Below the pieces are notes generated by a model. The model saw only the letters and a program-made list of their open reading frames with translations. It ran no database searches and had not been told where the DNA came from. From Solitalea lacus (GTDB lineage Bacteria; Bacteroidota; Bacteroidia; Sphingobacteriales; Sphingobacteriaceae): 64,000 nt of DNA. Within the stretch, counting starts at the first letter, position 1. Every line of letters begins with the position of its first letter. The stretch spans positions 3,832,200-3,896,199 of the forward strand of contig NZ_CP091740.1 in assembly GCF_022014595.1 (NCBI RefSeq), read 5' to 3'. The translations under genes were made by a program, and so were the position numbers. Of the stretch, positions 35,487 to 44,466 are shown one piece after another.

Positions 35487-36266
35487 ATGAGTACCGATAA
35501 AGTATCCAAAATAAACCAACTAATGCAATCTCAACCTTATGGAACTATTTTGCTCAGTTCTTGGCTTAGTGAGCAAGGCTATAGTCTTGACTTGCAAAAA
35601 CGGTACAAAAAAAGTCGCTGGCTGGAATCCATAGGTACTGGTGCCATGAAAAGAACCGGAGACCGAGTGCAGATCGAAGGAGCTATATATGCGTTACAAA
35701 AACAACTTAATATGTCAGTCCATATCGGAGGAAAGTCGGCCTTAGCAATGCTAGGAAAATCGCATTATCTCGAATTCGATAAAAAAGAAGTTACATTGTT
35801 TGGACCGGTAAAGGAAAAAGTTCCTAAATGGTTCTCAGATTATCTTTGGGATCAAAAGATTAAATACCATCAATCGAACTTTTTACCCCAAGACCTCAAT
35901 ATGGTAGATTTTCAAGTCGGAGCCTTCAATATTAGCATCTCAGGACCAATACGTGCATTGATGGAATGTCTCTATCTGGCCCCGAAAGAACAAAGTCTGG
36001 TTGAATGCTACGAGCTAATAGAAAGTTTGAATAACCTTCCTCCAATTGCTGTTCAGACAATCCTGGAACGATGCAACTCAGTCAAAGTAAAAAGGTTATT
36101 TCTGTTCATGGCTGAAAAGGCTGAACATTCTTGGTTTAAGTATATCAAATATGATAAGATAAACTTAGGCAAGGGTAAGCGAAGCATCGTGCCCGATGGA
36201 ATATACATACCGAAATATGAAATAACTGTACCTAAAGAATTGGTGAATAATGAATCAAGAATATAA
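35487..36266 (+). CDS. abiEi: AbiEi-family antitoxin (type IV toxin-antitoxin)
   Basis: A 259-residue protein of the AbiEi family: an N-terminal winged helix (KINQLMQSQPYGTILLSSWL ... LQKRYKKSRWLESIGTGAMK) that in studied systems binds and represses its own promoter, and a C-terminal antitoxin domain with IHIGGKSALAMLG-like (SVHIGGKSALAMLGKSHYLE) and ISISGPIRALMECLYLAP blocks. It overlaps the toxin gene by 17 bp, the usual coupling. In characterised AbiE systems the antitoxin counteracts a nucleotidyltransferase toxin and the pair gives phage abortive infection. Confidence 0.88.
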   Translation: MSTDKVSKINQLMQSQPYGTILLSSWLSEQGYSLDLQKRYKKSRWLESIGTGAMKRTGDRVQIEGAIYALQKQLNMSVHIGGKSALAMLGKSHYLEFDKKEVTLFGPVKEKVPKWFSDYLWDQKIKYHQSNFLPQDLNMVDFQVGAFNISISGPIRALMECLYLAPKEQSLVECYELIESLNNLPPIAVQTILERCNSVKVKRLFLFMAEKAEHSWFKYIKYDKINLGKGKRSIVPDGIYIPKYEITVPKELVNNESRI

Positions 36267-37164
36267 GAATCAGGTAAGACTCCTACTAAATGTGCTACCA
36301 GAGGTAGCAAAAGAAAAATGCTTTGCTCTACATGGTGGCACTGCAATCAATTTATTTATCAGAGATATGCCTAGGCTGTCGGTAGATATTGATCTGACAT
36401 ACTTACCCATAGAAGACAGGCAAACAACGATCAATAACATTGCGCAAGCCTTAACTCGAATAAAGGAAAGTATCGAAAAAAAGATACCAGGACTATCAGC
36501 GACCTTAAAAATGGATATTGGGAAGCTGCTTATTACTGCAAAGGAAGCATCCATAAAGCTGGAAGTAAACCTCGTAGGAAGGGGCGTTATTGCGGAACCT
36601 GCGACAATGATGTTATGCGAAAGTGCCCAAAGAGACTACGAGGTTTTTTGTGAAATCCAAGTTGTTCCATTGAGTCAACTTTACGGAGGAAAAATTTGCG
36701 CGGCCCTTGACAGGCAGCATCCCAGAGATTTATTTGATGTTAAGCATTTGCTAGAAAACGAAGGTTTTAACGAAGAGATAAAAAAGGGGTTCTTATACTG
36801 TCTGCTGGGAAGCGAACGACCAATAAACGAAATACTGAACCCAAATCTGCAAGATCAAAAGCTTGCTTTGGAAAACCAATTTGATGGGATGACTCTGGAA
36901 TCGTTTGACTATGAAGAATATGAACAAGTACGAACAAAGCTTATTGATCTGATACGAAATAGCTTGACTGAGGAGGACAAGGAATTCTTATTACGGTTTA
37001 AGAATCTTTCACCTATATGGGACAAATATAATTATGCAGATTTTCCTTCTGTACGATGGAAGCTTCATAATCTTGAAAAGTTGAAAGAAAGGAATTCAGA
37101 AAAACATAATCAATTATACTTATTACTAAAAGAGCTTTTCAAAAAAAAGCTTTATTCAAATTGA
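36250..37164 (+). CDS. abiEii: AbiEii/AbiGii-family nucleotidyltransferase toxin
   Basis: A 304-residue toxin. The polymerase-beta-type nucleotidyltransferase motif FALHGGTAINLFIRDMPRLS is followed by VDIDLTYLP (GG(T) and D-x-D). Family block PLSQLYGGKICAALDRQHPR then DLFDVKHLL is present. AbiEii toxins bind GTP, and relatives (MenT) add nucleotides to tRNA ends; the effect is to stop growth in infected cells. It is complete and overlaps its antitoxin, so the pair is probably functional, although surrounded by gene debris. Confidence 0.9.
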   Translation: MNQEYKNQVRLLLNVLPEVAKEKCFALHGGTAINLFIRDMPRLSVDIDLTYLPIEDRQTTINNIAQALTRIKESIEKKIPGLSATLKMDIGKLLITAKEASIKLEVNLVGRGVIAEPATMMLCESAQRDYEVFCEIQVVPLSQLYGGKICAALDRQHPRDLFDVKHLLENEGFNEEIKKGFLYCLLGSERPINEILNPNLQDQKLALENQFDGMTLESFDYEEYEQVRTKLIDLIRNSLTEEDKEFLLRFKNLSPIWDKYNYADFPSVRWKLHNLEKLKERNSEKHNQLYLLLKELFKKKLYSN

Positions 37165-37471
37165 GATAGTTGATAACATGGCTACCCCCAGTAAACGCCA
37201 TGGGAAGATATTTTGTATGCTCGCCTCGCTTTAAGGAGCCAATTTGGCTCCTTAAAAAGCTATGCTCCTCTGGCAAAACCCGCTGTGCCATGCTATCACA
37301 ACAGCTTTGGCACTATCCAGGTGAGCGGCCTTATTTATTTAAGATGCTGTTTTGTTATTTAGCTTTGGGTAAGTTTTAGATGCGTTTTTTTTGTGAGTTG
37401 ACACAAAAAGCCTGCCGGTAAAACTTACAAGCCAGATTTATTATATCAGGTGACTTTAACTACAAGCAAAA
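37165..37471. other. Intergenic region after the AbiE pair
   Basis: About 300 bp. A 69-residue open frame (37170-37379) overlaps a local hairpin (GAGCCAATTTGGCTC, 37236-37250) and has no start or composition I trust. Nothing else is seen. Confidence 0.3.
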
Positions 37472-37494
37472 GCCCAAGCTGGTTTAGCCTGGGC
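37472..37494 (-). terminator. Terminator after murB
   Basis: On the minus strand, GCCCAGGC and GCTTGGGC form a stem followed by TTTTGCTT, 24 bp after the murB stop. Confidence 0.75.
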
Positions 37495-37517
37495 ATAAGA
37501 ATCGATTATAATCGACT

Positions 37518-38531
37518 TTAAAAAATATTCACTTCGCGCTCAAGCGAGACGCCAAATTTTTCATTTACTGATTGGATAATCACTTCTGAAAAGTCATAAA
37601 TCTCTCTTCCGGTAGCCTCGCCATGATTAACCAATACCAGCGCCTGATTTTTCCATGTTCCGGTATTGCCAATTACTTTACCTTTCCAACCGCATTGTTC
37701 AATTAACCAACCGGCAGCAAGTTTTATTTTTCCATTTCCAGCCGGATAATTCACCACTTCTCCGTTTTTGCTTTTCACCGCTTCAAATACCTCTTCAGAC
37801 ACAATTGGGTTTTTAAAGAAACTTCCGGCATTTCCAATAGTAGAAGGATCGGGCAATTTTGACACACGAATATGAGACACAACCTGACTAATATCTTTAA
37901 TAGTAGGATTATCTATACCACGATTTTTCAATTCGGCTTCAATGGCCCCGTATGATGTATTTAAACTCGGCTTTAATGACAACTTCAAGGTAACAGAGGT
38001 GACGATATAACGACCTTTTAATTTGGATTTAAACACACTCTCCCGGTACCCAAACTCACATTCTTCTTTATTGAAAGTTTTAATAGTAAATGTTTCCGTA
38101 TCAAAAGCATTCAATTCATAAAAAGCGTCTTTCAGTTCAACTCCGTAAGCTCCTATATTTTGGATTGGAGAGGCTCCTACTGACCCGGGAATAAGACTTA
38201 AATTTTCAATACCGGCGTAATTATTATTTACACAGTAGTTCACCAAATCATTCCAAACCTCACCTGCACCTGCCTGAACATATACATTGTCTCCATCAAT
38301 ACGAGTAGTTATGCCCTTAATACCCATTTTAATCACCAACCCATTAAAATCATGGGTAAAAAGCATATTGCTACCTCCTCCTAAAAACAACAAAGATTGG
38401 TTCACAACCTCCTTATTTTTGAATAGATCAGCTAACTGATCAGCATGCAAAATTTCTACAAAGTTGAGGGCGTTCACTTCAACCCCAAAAGTATTTAAAC
38501 GTTTAAGAGATTTATTATGATGAATAACCAT
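37518..38531 (-). CDS. murB: UDP-N-acetylenolpyruvoylglucosamine reductase
   Basis: Reduces UDP-GlcNAc-enolpyruvate to UDP-MurNAc in peptidoglycan synthesis (FAD, NADPH; cytoplasm). 337 residues, type I (E. coli-like). FAD-binding blocks: LNTFGVEVNALNFVEI, LLFLGGGSNMLFTHDFNGLV, LSLIPGSVGASPIQNIGAYG. The catalytic Ser lies in TIGNAGSFFKNP; the type I signature FGYRESVFK and the closing AAGWLIEQCGWKGK are present. It has its own terminator. Confidence 0.97.
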   Translation of the reverse strand: MVIHHNKSLKRLNTFGVEVNALNFVEILHADQLADLFKNKEVVNQSLLFLGGGSNMLFTHDFNGLVIKMGIKGITTRIDGDNVYVQAGAGEVWNDLVNYCVNNNYAGIENLSLIPGSVGASPIQNIGAYGVELKDAFYELNAFDTETFTIKTFNKEECEFGYRESVFKSKLKGRYIVTSVTLKLSLKPSLNTSYGAIEAELKNRGIDNPTIKDISQVVSHIRVSKLPDPSTIGNAGSFFKNPIVSEEVFEAVKSKNGEVVNYPAGNGKIKLAAGWLIEQCGWKGKVIGNTGTWKNQALVLVNHGEATGREIYDFSEVIIQSVNEKFGVSLEREVNIF

Positions 38532-38589
38532 GAATACGGTGCTTGGATTTTTATTTTCTTGCGAAGGTAAAGCTTAGATTTTGAAAAGA

Positions 38590-38654
38590 AAATAGTTCAC
38601 AGACCATAGTTAGCACCAATACATTCAGCACTAAGCTATATCCATGAACTATTT
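38590..38654 (-). terminator. Long hairpin after lpd
   Basis: AAATAGTTCA (38590-38599) pairs with TGAACTATTT (38645-38654), and inner CATAG/CTATG pairs add to the stem. On the minus strand TTTCTTTTC follows. It lies about 20 bp after the lpd stop. Confidence 0.6.
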
Positions 38655-38674
38655 CTTATCAATCCGCCAACGGA

Positions 38675-40078
38675 TTAAATATGCAGTGCTCTGTTTGCAG
38701 TTGCTGCAAGAGCTGCTTCTTTAAATGATTCAGTGAATGTTGGGTGAGCATGGCAAATACGACCGATATCTTCAGCAGAAGCACGGAATTCCATTGCCAC
38801 AACCGCCTCAGCAATCATATCTGCAGCACGAGGACCAATCATATGAACACCTAAAATTTCATCAGTTTGCGCATCAGCCAACACTTTAATTAAACCATCG
38901 GTATCCATGCTTGCACGTGCACGGCCACTGGCTTTGAATGGGAATGAACCCGATTTATATTTCACTCCAGCCTCTTTCAGTTCTTCTTCAGTTTTACCAA
39001 CTGAAGCAACTTCAGGCCAGGTATATACTACGCCAGGAATCAGATTGTAGTTCATATGTGGTTTTTGTCCGGCAATTAATTCAGCAACATATACGCCCTC
39101 TTCTTCTGCTTTATGCGCCAACATGGCACCACGCACCACATCACCAATTGCAAAAACACCAGGAACAATGGTTTCCAGATGATCATTTACTGAAATCTTT
39201 TTACCACGCTCTTCAACAGCAATTCCAATATTCTCTAAACCTAAACCTTCTGTATAAGCAGTACGACCAACTGCAACCAGGCAGTAATCTCCCTTAACTT
39301 CTACAGGCTCACCTTTTGCATTTTCAGCAGTAACAGTTACTTCTTTACCTTTTGCAGCCACTCCGGTAACTTTGTGACTCAATAAAAACTCAAATCCTAA
39401 GCCTTTTAATGATCGTTGTAATTGTTTACCCAATTCTTTATCCATAGTTGGGATAATAGAATTCATGTATTCAACCACAGTAACCTTTGCTCCTAAGCGG
39501 GCATAAACCGATCCAAGCTCTAATCCAATAACACCGCCACCAATTAAAATCAGGTGCTTAGGAACTTCTTTAAGATTTAAAGCTTCAGTTGAAGTAATAA
39601 CTCTCTTTTTATCAATTTGGATAAAAGGTAAGGTAGCAGGCTTTGAACCAGTAGCAATAATAGTTTTGTCGGTTTCAATCAATTGCTCTGTACCATCAGC
39701 TTTAGTAACCTTAATTGTATTCTTATTAACAAATGAACCATGACCGTTATAAGTGTCAATTTTGTTCTTTTTCATCAAAAATGTAATCCCGTCAGTAGTT
39801 TGTTTCACTACCTCGTTCTTACGATTGATCATTTGCTCAATATTTACTTTAAGATTACTCAACTCAATACCATGTGTTTTAAAGGTATGAGACGCATTAT
39901 GATAATGCTCCGATGAGTCTAACAAAGCTTTTGAAGGGATACATCCCACATTTAAACAAGTACCGCCAAAAGTGTTGTAACGCTCAACCATTGCTGTTTT
40001 TAAACCCAATTGAGCGCAACGGATTGCCGCAACATATCCACCCGGTCCGGAACCGATTACTACGACGTCGTATTTCAT
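38675..40078 (-). CDS. lpdA: Dihydrolipoyl dehydrogenase (E3)
   Basis: Reoxidises the dihydrolipoyl groups of 2-oxo-acid dehydrogenases and the glycine cleavage system, passing electrons to NAD+. 467 residues, the usual length. FAD motif VVVIGSGPGGYVAAIR (residues 5-20), redox disulfide GGTCLNVGCIPSK (Cys41/Cys46), NAD motif LIGGGVIGLELGSVYARLG, second FAD block VFAIGDVV, and the C-terminal active-site His in CHAHPTFTE. No E1/E2 genes are adjacent. Confidence 0.97.
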   Translation of the reverse strand: MKYDVVVIGSGPGGYVAAIRCAQLGLKTAMVERYNTFGGTCLNVGCIPSKALLDSSEHYHNASHTFKTHGIELSNLKVNIEQMINRKNEVVKQTTDGITFLMKKNKIDTYNGHGSFVNKNTIKVTKADGTEQLIETDKTIIATGSKPATLPFIQIDKKRVITSTEALNLKEVPKHLILIGGGVIGLELGSVYARLGAKVTVVEYMNSIIPTMDKELGKQLQRSLKGLGFEFLLSHKVTGVAAKGKEVTVTAENAKGEPVEVKGDYCLVAVGRTAYTEGLGLENIGIAVEERGKKISVNDHLETIVPGVFAIGDVVRGAMLAHKAEEEGVYVAELIAGQKPHMNYNLIPGVVYTWPEVASVGKTEEELKEAGVKYKSGSFPFKASGRARASMDTDGLIKVLADAQTDEILGVHMIGPRAADMIAEAVVAMEFRASAEDIGRICHAHPTFTESFKEAALAATANRALHI

Positions 40079-40222
40079 TTTTATTATTGCTTAAAGATTT
40101 AGAGTATTTATAGGATAAATTTTTCGGCCGTAAAAGTATGGAATTGATATTTAGGATAAAACTGGATTTTTGAATACTTAAGAAAAACAAGCTCCTTGTT
40201 CAACAAATAAACAATTGATTAG

Positions 40223-40253
40223 TTTGATTTTACCCTCAAAAAACTTATATTCA
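40223..40253 (+). promoter_or_regulatory. Candidate promoter of the CBS-domain gene
   Basis: TTTG at 40223-40226, a 19-bp spacer and TATATTCA at 40246-40253 (one or two mismatches to TAnnTTTG), 44 bp before the start codon. Confidence 0.4.
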
Positions 40254-40296
40254 CGTAACTGGTATCAATTAATAAACCTTTTTTCTATAACCAATC

Positions 40297-40734
40297 ATGG
40301 GAAAGGTAAGAAACATACTACAGCTCAAAGGGAATGCGGTTTATACTATTAGCCCTGATGTAACGGTTTACGAAGCACTTGAAGTTTTGGTAGATAAAAA
40401 CATCGGCGCCTTGGTTGTTGTAACTCAAGAGGATAAACTTGCGGGCATTTTTACCGAACGAGATTACGCCCGTAAAGTGATTCTAAAAGGTCGCTCATCA
40501 AAGGAAACACTCATCGGCGAAATTATGACCGAATCTCCTATTCATGTTGCTTCTGATGACACTATCGAACAATGCATGAAATTGATGACCAACAAATTCA
40601 TTAGGCATTTACTTGTGGTGGACAACGGGCAGCTAGCGGGATTAGTGTCAATTGGCGATGTTGTTAAGTACATTATTGATGAACAAAGGTACATTATAGA
40701 AAATCTTGAACACTATATCACCGGGCAAAAATAA
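40297..40734 (+). CDS. Two-CBS-domain protein
   Basis: A 145-residue protein made only of a CBS pair (Bateman module): domain 1 at residues ~8-65 (VYTISPDVTVYEALEVLVDK ... GALVVVTQEDKLAGIFTERD), domain 2 at ~75-130 (IMTESPIHVASDDTIEQCMK ... RHLLVVDNGQLAGLVSIGDV). CBS pairs bind adenine nucleotides such as AMP, ATP or S-adenosylmethionine and regulate partner proteins; the partner is unknown here. It lies 49 bp upstream of nuoA on the same strand. Confidence 0.9.
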   Translation: MGKVRNILQLKGNAVYTISPDVTVYEALEVLVDKNIGALVVVTQEDKLAGIFTERDYARKVILKGRSSKETLIGEIMTESPIHVASDDTIEQCMKLMTNKFIRHLLVVDNGQLAGLVSIGDVVKYIIDEQRYIIENLEHYITGQK

Positions 40735-40783
40735 TCTGAAAGTTTTCCAGATTTTATAAAAATTTCGCAGGGAGGCAAATTGC

Positions 40784-41203
40784 ATGCACAACCCAACCGT
40801 ACTCACCGTTGTTTTGTGGCCGTTTATGGCATATGCAGTTATTGTCATTCTGCTGGTTTCAATTATTCTACTTCTCTCCTATTTACTGGGGCAACATCAT
40901 AAAGAGCATGCTACTGCCGAACCCTATGAATCCGGCATAAAGCAAACCGGTCCTGCACGCTTACGTTTTTCAGTACAGTTTTATCTTGTTGCCATGTTGT
41001 TTGTCATTTTTGATGTTGAAACCATTTTCATCGTATTATGGGCACTGGTATTTAAAGAATTAGGATGGATTGGCTATTTATCCATCTGTGCCTTCATTGG
41101 AATATTAATAGCAGTACTAATATATGAATGGAGCATAGGCGCCCTGGACTTTGGCCCTAATGGCAAGAAAATACTGAAAGCATATAGAAAGAGAAAAGAG
41201 TGA
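40784..41203 (+). CDS. nuoA: NADH-quinone oxidoreductase subunit A
   Basis: A membrane-arm subunit of complex I near the quinone site. 139 residues with three transmembrane helices (about 10-40, 66-90, 95-118). The conserved [20 protein letters not shown] loop (with the Glu/Ser-Gly motif) and [12 protein letters not shown] are present. First gene of the nuo operon; the start at 40784 has AGGGAGG upstream. Confidence 0.96.
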   Translation: MHNPTVLTVVLWPFMAYAVIVILLVSIILLLSYLLGQHHKEHATAEPYESGIKQTGPARLRFSVQFYLVAMLFVIFDVETIFIVLWALVFKELGWIGYLSICAFIGILIAVLIYEWSIGALDFGPNGKKILKAYRKRKE

Positions 41204-41222
41204 ATACCCAAATAAACAAACA

Positions 41223-41861
41223 ATGAAGTGGTGGCTTACAAAGGCTGATGATCCTACCGGCAAAAGCAGCGGGGAAAGTTCGATGGTAGAAACCATCCAA
41301 CAAAGTGTGCTGCTTACCACCGTACAGGACCTTGTGGCTTGGGGCCGCAAAAACTCTATGTGGCCGTTTCACTTTGGTTTATCGTGCTGCTTTGTTGAAA
41401 TGGCGACCAGTATTACCAGTAAGTATGATGTAGCCCGCTTTGGTGCCGAAGTAATCAGAGGAACCCCTCGTGAAGCTGATGTCATGGTAATTGCGGGCAC
41501 AGTCTTCATTAAAATGGCCCCTATTATTAAGCGATTGCATGAACAAATGATGGAGCCTCGCTGGGTAATCTCCATGGGATCTTGTGCTAATTCGGGCGGT
41601 ATGTATGATATTTACAGTGTTGTTCAGGGAGTTGATAAATTTTTACCTGTAGACGTTTATGTTCCGGGCTGTCCACCACGCCCTGATGCTTTTATGCAGG
41701 GACTGGTTCTTTTAAGTCAATCCGTTGGCAAAGAAAGGCGGCCTCTTAGCTGGGTAATAGGTGAGCAAGGAGTTATTAAACCCAACAAACCGTCAATGAA
41801 AGATTTGAAGCGTGACGAAAGAAACCAAATGATTGACTTTCGAACACCTGATAAAGTATAA
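41223..41861 (+). CDS. nuoB: NADH-quinone oxidoreductase subunit B
   Basis: Carries the terminal cluster N2 that passes electrons to quinone. 212 residues. All cluster ligands are visible: tandem Cys in [10 protein letters not shown], Cys in [13 protein letters not shown], and [10 protein letters not shown]. The C-terminal tail ([20 protein letters not shown]) is typical of Bacteroidota NuoB. It follows nuoA by 19 bp. Confidence 0.97.
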   Translation: MKWWLTKADDPTGKSSGESSMVETIQQSVLLTTVQDLVAWGRKNSMWPFHFGLSCCFVEMATSITSKYDVARFGAEVIRGTPREADVMVIAGTVFIKMAPIIKRLHEQMMEPRWVISMGSCANSGGMYDIYSVVQGVDKFLPVDVYVPGCPPRPDAFMQGLVLLSQSVGKERRPLSWVIGEQGVIKPNKPSMKDLKRDERNQMIDFRTPDKV

Positions 41862-41877
41862 TTTTTATAAAAAATCT

Positions 41878-42321
41878 ATGTTGAGAATACAGAAACACTA
41901 TTTACGCAACTATTCATTTCTACTTAAACCCTTATTACTGCTATTACTAATCATAAGCAGTTGCAGTCCTCTTATTGCCTCTTATAATGAACATGTTTAT
42001 CGAGAACTGACTTCATTAAAAGTTGAGACCAATGCCTTGATTGGCAAAGCAACCAATGACTATACAAACCCTGAAACTGAAATTGAACAGCTCGACAAAG
42101 ACCTGCAAAAGCTTCATGAATACATAAAAGGCCTGCCTAAAAACGCTGAAACAACAAAAATGATGGATATTATGATTAATGGAGATGGTCGCTGGGAGGG
42201 AATTAAAAAGGTATGGAAATCATCAGGAAAATTGAGCAAAGCTGCTACAGGCGAGTTTCAGGCTGAAATAGCCGAAGGCTTTAACGACATGCTTCAGTTG
42301 GAATCAAGAAAAATTAAATAA
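41878..42321 (+). CDS. Lipoprotein of unknown function inside the nuo operon
   Basis: 147 residues from the ATG at 41878 (an in-frame start inside nuoB is unlikely). Lipoprotein signal ending in LLLIISSC (Cys29), then a helical domain: LTSLKVETNALIGKATNDYT, TEIEQLDKDLQKLHEYIKGL and GEFQAEIAEGFNDMLQLESR. It begins 16 bp after nuoB and 18 bp before the next small gene, so it is co-transcribed with complex I. I cannot name a family; a role as an accessory or assembly factor would be inference from position only. Confidence 0.65.
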   Translation: MLRIQKHYLRNYSFLLKPLLLLLLIISSCSPLIASYNEHVYRELTSLKVETNALIGKATNDYTNPETEIEQLDKDLQKLHEYIKGLPKNAETTKMMDIMINGDGRWEGIKKVWKSSGKLSKAATGEFQAEIAEGFNDMLQLESRKIK

Positions 42322-42339
42322 TTACCAACATAAAATCAT

Positions 42340-42663
42340 ATGCCTGAATTTCAAAATATATTAACCGAATTAAAAAAAGACATCATTGAGCTGGCAAAGC
42401 TCACATTTAAAAACTATAAAAACGAAGCGGAAACGGATGTTAGAGAGTTTTTGACAAATTCAGAAGAAAAACTGAAACGATGGACCCAATTGTTGGCAAA
42501 GAAAGAACTTACTCAAGAAGAATTTGCCACCTTGACTAAAGGGCTAAAAGATAGCGCCGAAATGAAATTACTAAAGCAAGCCGGATTAACCAAAATTAGA
42601 CTAGATGAATTCAAGGGCTCATTAATAAATCTAATTAACGACACCGTTTTTAATTTCTTATGA
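42340..42663 (+). CDS. Small helical protein of unknown function inside the nuo operon
   Basis: A 107-residue soluble protein, highly charged and predicted all-helical (ILTELKKDIIELAKLTFKNY, VREFLTNSEEKLKRWTQLLA, LTKGLKDSAEMKLLKQAGL), ending in a hydrophobic stretch (LINLINDTVFNFL) that could face a membrane. No cofactor motif. nuoCD follows after 12 bp. It probably works together with the lipoprotein encoded just before it. Confidence 0.6.
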   Translation: MPEFQNILTELKKDIIELAKLTFKNYKNEAETDVREFLTNSEEKLKRWTQLLAKKELTQEEFATLTKGLKDSAEMKLLKQAGLTKIRLDEFKGSLINLINDTVFNFL

Positions 42664-42675
42664 TGAAACGATGAT

Positions 42676-44424
42676 ATGAACGCAACCCAAAAGTTGGTAG
42701 AGGAACTGACACTAAAATTTGGTGATTCAGTTTTAACCCAACAGCAAACCGCTGATGAGGTTACCACTTTTTGGGTTGATGATAAACAACTTCTTGTCAT
42801 TTTAGCCTACCTTAAAGACTTAAGTCCCCAACCTTTCCCAATGCTTTATGACTTGTTCGCTATCGACGAGCGATCAAGAGCGGATCATAAAACATATCCT
42901 TCAAAAGAATTTACGATAGTTTATCACCTATTTTCCTTTGTCCGAAACGAATTCGTCCGCCTTAAAATTGCCACTAAAGGTGAATTTCCAACAGTCGCGA
43001 CCCTCACCCGTCTGTGGCCATCCGCCGCTTGGTACGAACGGGAAGTTTATGATATGTTCGGAATTCATTTCGAAGGCCACCCCCATCTACAACGGATACT
43101 TATGCCCTTAACCTGGCAGGGACATCCGCTCCGCAAAGAGCACCCTGCCAGGGCTACAGAAATGGGCCCCTTTAAGCTGTGGGATGAAAAAGTAGACATC
43201 GAACAAGGCATGCTGCAATTTAAACCTGAACAATGGGGCATGCAGCGCCAATCAGACGACACTGACTTTATGTTTCTAAACATTGGACCTCAACACCCTG
43301 GAACCCATGGAGTTTTACGAATTATTTTACAATTAGACGGAGAGGATATTGTTGATGCGGTGCCAGACATTGGTTTTCATCATCGTGGTGCCGAAAAAAT
43401 GGGAGAAAGGCAATCATGGCATACATACATCCCTTACACCGACCGAATTGATTACCTGGGTGGTGTAATGAACAACCTGGCCTATTTGCTGGCAGTAGAG
43501 AAACTGGCAGGCATTGATGTTCCGGAAAGAGCCAAGGTAATACGGGTGATGATGTGCGAGCTTTTTCGTATTGCCAGCCATTTAGTTTGGTATGGCACTT
43601 TTGCACAAGACCTTGGTCAGTTATCTCCGGTGTTTTATATGTTTACCGACCGTGAAAAAATTTTTGATATTGTAGAGGCAGTCAGTGGCGGACGCATGCA
43701 CCCTAACTGGTTTCGCATTGGTGGTGTAGCCCAAGACCTTCCACAAGGTTGGGATGCACTGGTGACTGACTTCCTGAACTACTTCCCTAAGCGTTTGAAA
43801 GAATATCATAACATGGTAATGCGCAACTCTATTTTCAAAGCGCGCACTATTGGCATTGGCATTTATACTTTAGAAGAGGCGATTGAATGGGGTGTTACAG
43901 GACCGGGCTTACGGGCTTGCGGACTGGAATGGGATATGCGTAAAAAGCAGCCCTACTCTGGTTATGAAGCCTTCGAATTTGATGTTCCCATTGCTCACAA
44001 TGGCGATTGTTACGACCGCGCCGTTGTGAGAGAACTTGAAATGTATCAAAGCTTGCGAATTATTCAGCAATGCTTAAAGCATATGCCTGAAGGGTCCTAT
44101 AAAGCGACTCATCCGCTCACTACTCCCCCTTTAAAAAATTACACCATGCAGGACATAGAGACCCTAATTAATCACTTTTTAAATGTGAGTTGGGGGCCGG
44201 TTATACCAGCGGGAGAAGCAATGAGTTGTATTGAAGCCACCAAAGGATGGAATAGCTATTATATGGTAAGCGATGGAAATACATCACCATACCGTTCAAG
44301 AATAAGAACACCCTCATTCCCCCATATGCAAATGTTACCATATATAAGCAAGGGCTATACAGTAGCTGATTTGCTGTCCATATTGGGAAGCATGGATTAT
44401 GTACTTGCAGATATAGACAGATAA
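42676..44424 (+). CDS. nuoCD: NADH-quinone oxidoreductase subunit C/D fusion
   Basis: 582 residues: NuoC domain at ~1-185 ([60 protein letters not shown]) fused to NuoD at ~195-582 ([40 protein letters not shown], and the C-terminal [11 protein letters not shown] and DYVLADIDR). NuoD forms the quinone pocket with NuoB; the conserved His and Tyr of that pocket lie in the HPGTHG loop and in [10 protein letters not shown]. The fusion is also found in gamma-proteobacteria. Confidence 0.96.
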   Translation: MNATQKLVEELTLKFGDSVLTQQQTADEVTTFWVDDKQLLVILAYLKDLSPQPFPMLYDLFAIDERSRADHKTYPSKEFTIVYHLFSFVRNEFVRLKIATKGEFPTVATLTRLWPSAAWYEREVYDMFGIHFEGHPHLQRILMPLTWQGHPLRKEHPARATEMGPFKLWDEKVDIEQGMLQFKPEQWGMQRQSDDTDFMFLNIGPQHPGTHGVLRIILQLDGEDIVDAVPDIGFHHRGAEKMGERQSWHTYIPYTDRIDYLGGVMNNLAYLLAVEKLAGIDVPERAKVIRVMMCELFRIASHLVWYGTFAQDLGQLSPVFYMFTDREKIFDIVEAVSGGRMHPNWFRIGGVAQDLPQGWDALVTDFLNYFPKRLKEYHNMVMRNSIFKARTIGIGIYTLEEAIEWGVTGPGLRACGLEWDMRKKQPYSGYEAFEFDVPIAHNGDCYDRAVVRELEMYQSLRIIQQCLKHMPEGSYKATHPLTTPPLKNYTMQDIETLINHFLNVSWGPVIPAGEAMSCIEATKGWNSYYMVSDGNTSPYRSRIRTPSFPHMQMLPYISKGYTVADLLSILGSMDYVLADIDR

Positions 44425-44466
44425 GAATGATAACTAAAATTTGACCGGCAAATCCGAAATGATCAT

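Noticed and set aside
37170-37379. 69-residue plus-strand frame after abiEii
   Set aside because: Atypical composition, overlaps a small hairpin, no recognisable domain or ribosome-binding site.
41833-41877. Upstream start for the lipoprotein gene inside nuoB
   Set aside because: It would overlap nuoB and spoil the lipoprotein signal; ATG 41878 fits spacing and signal.
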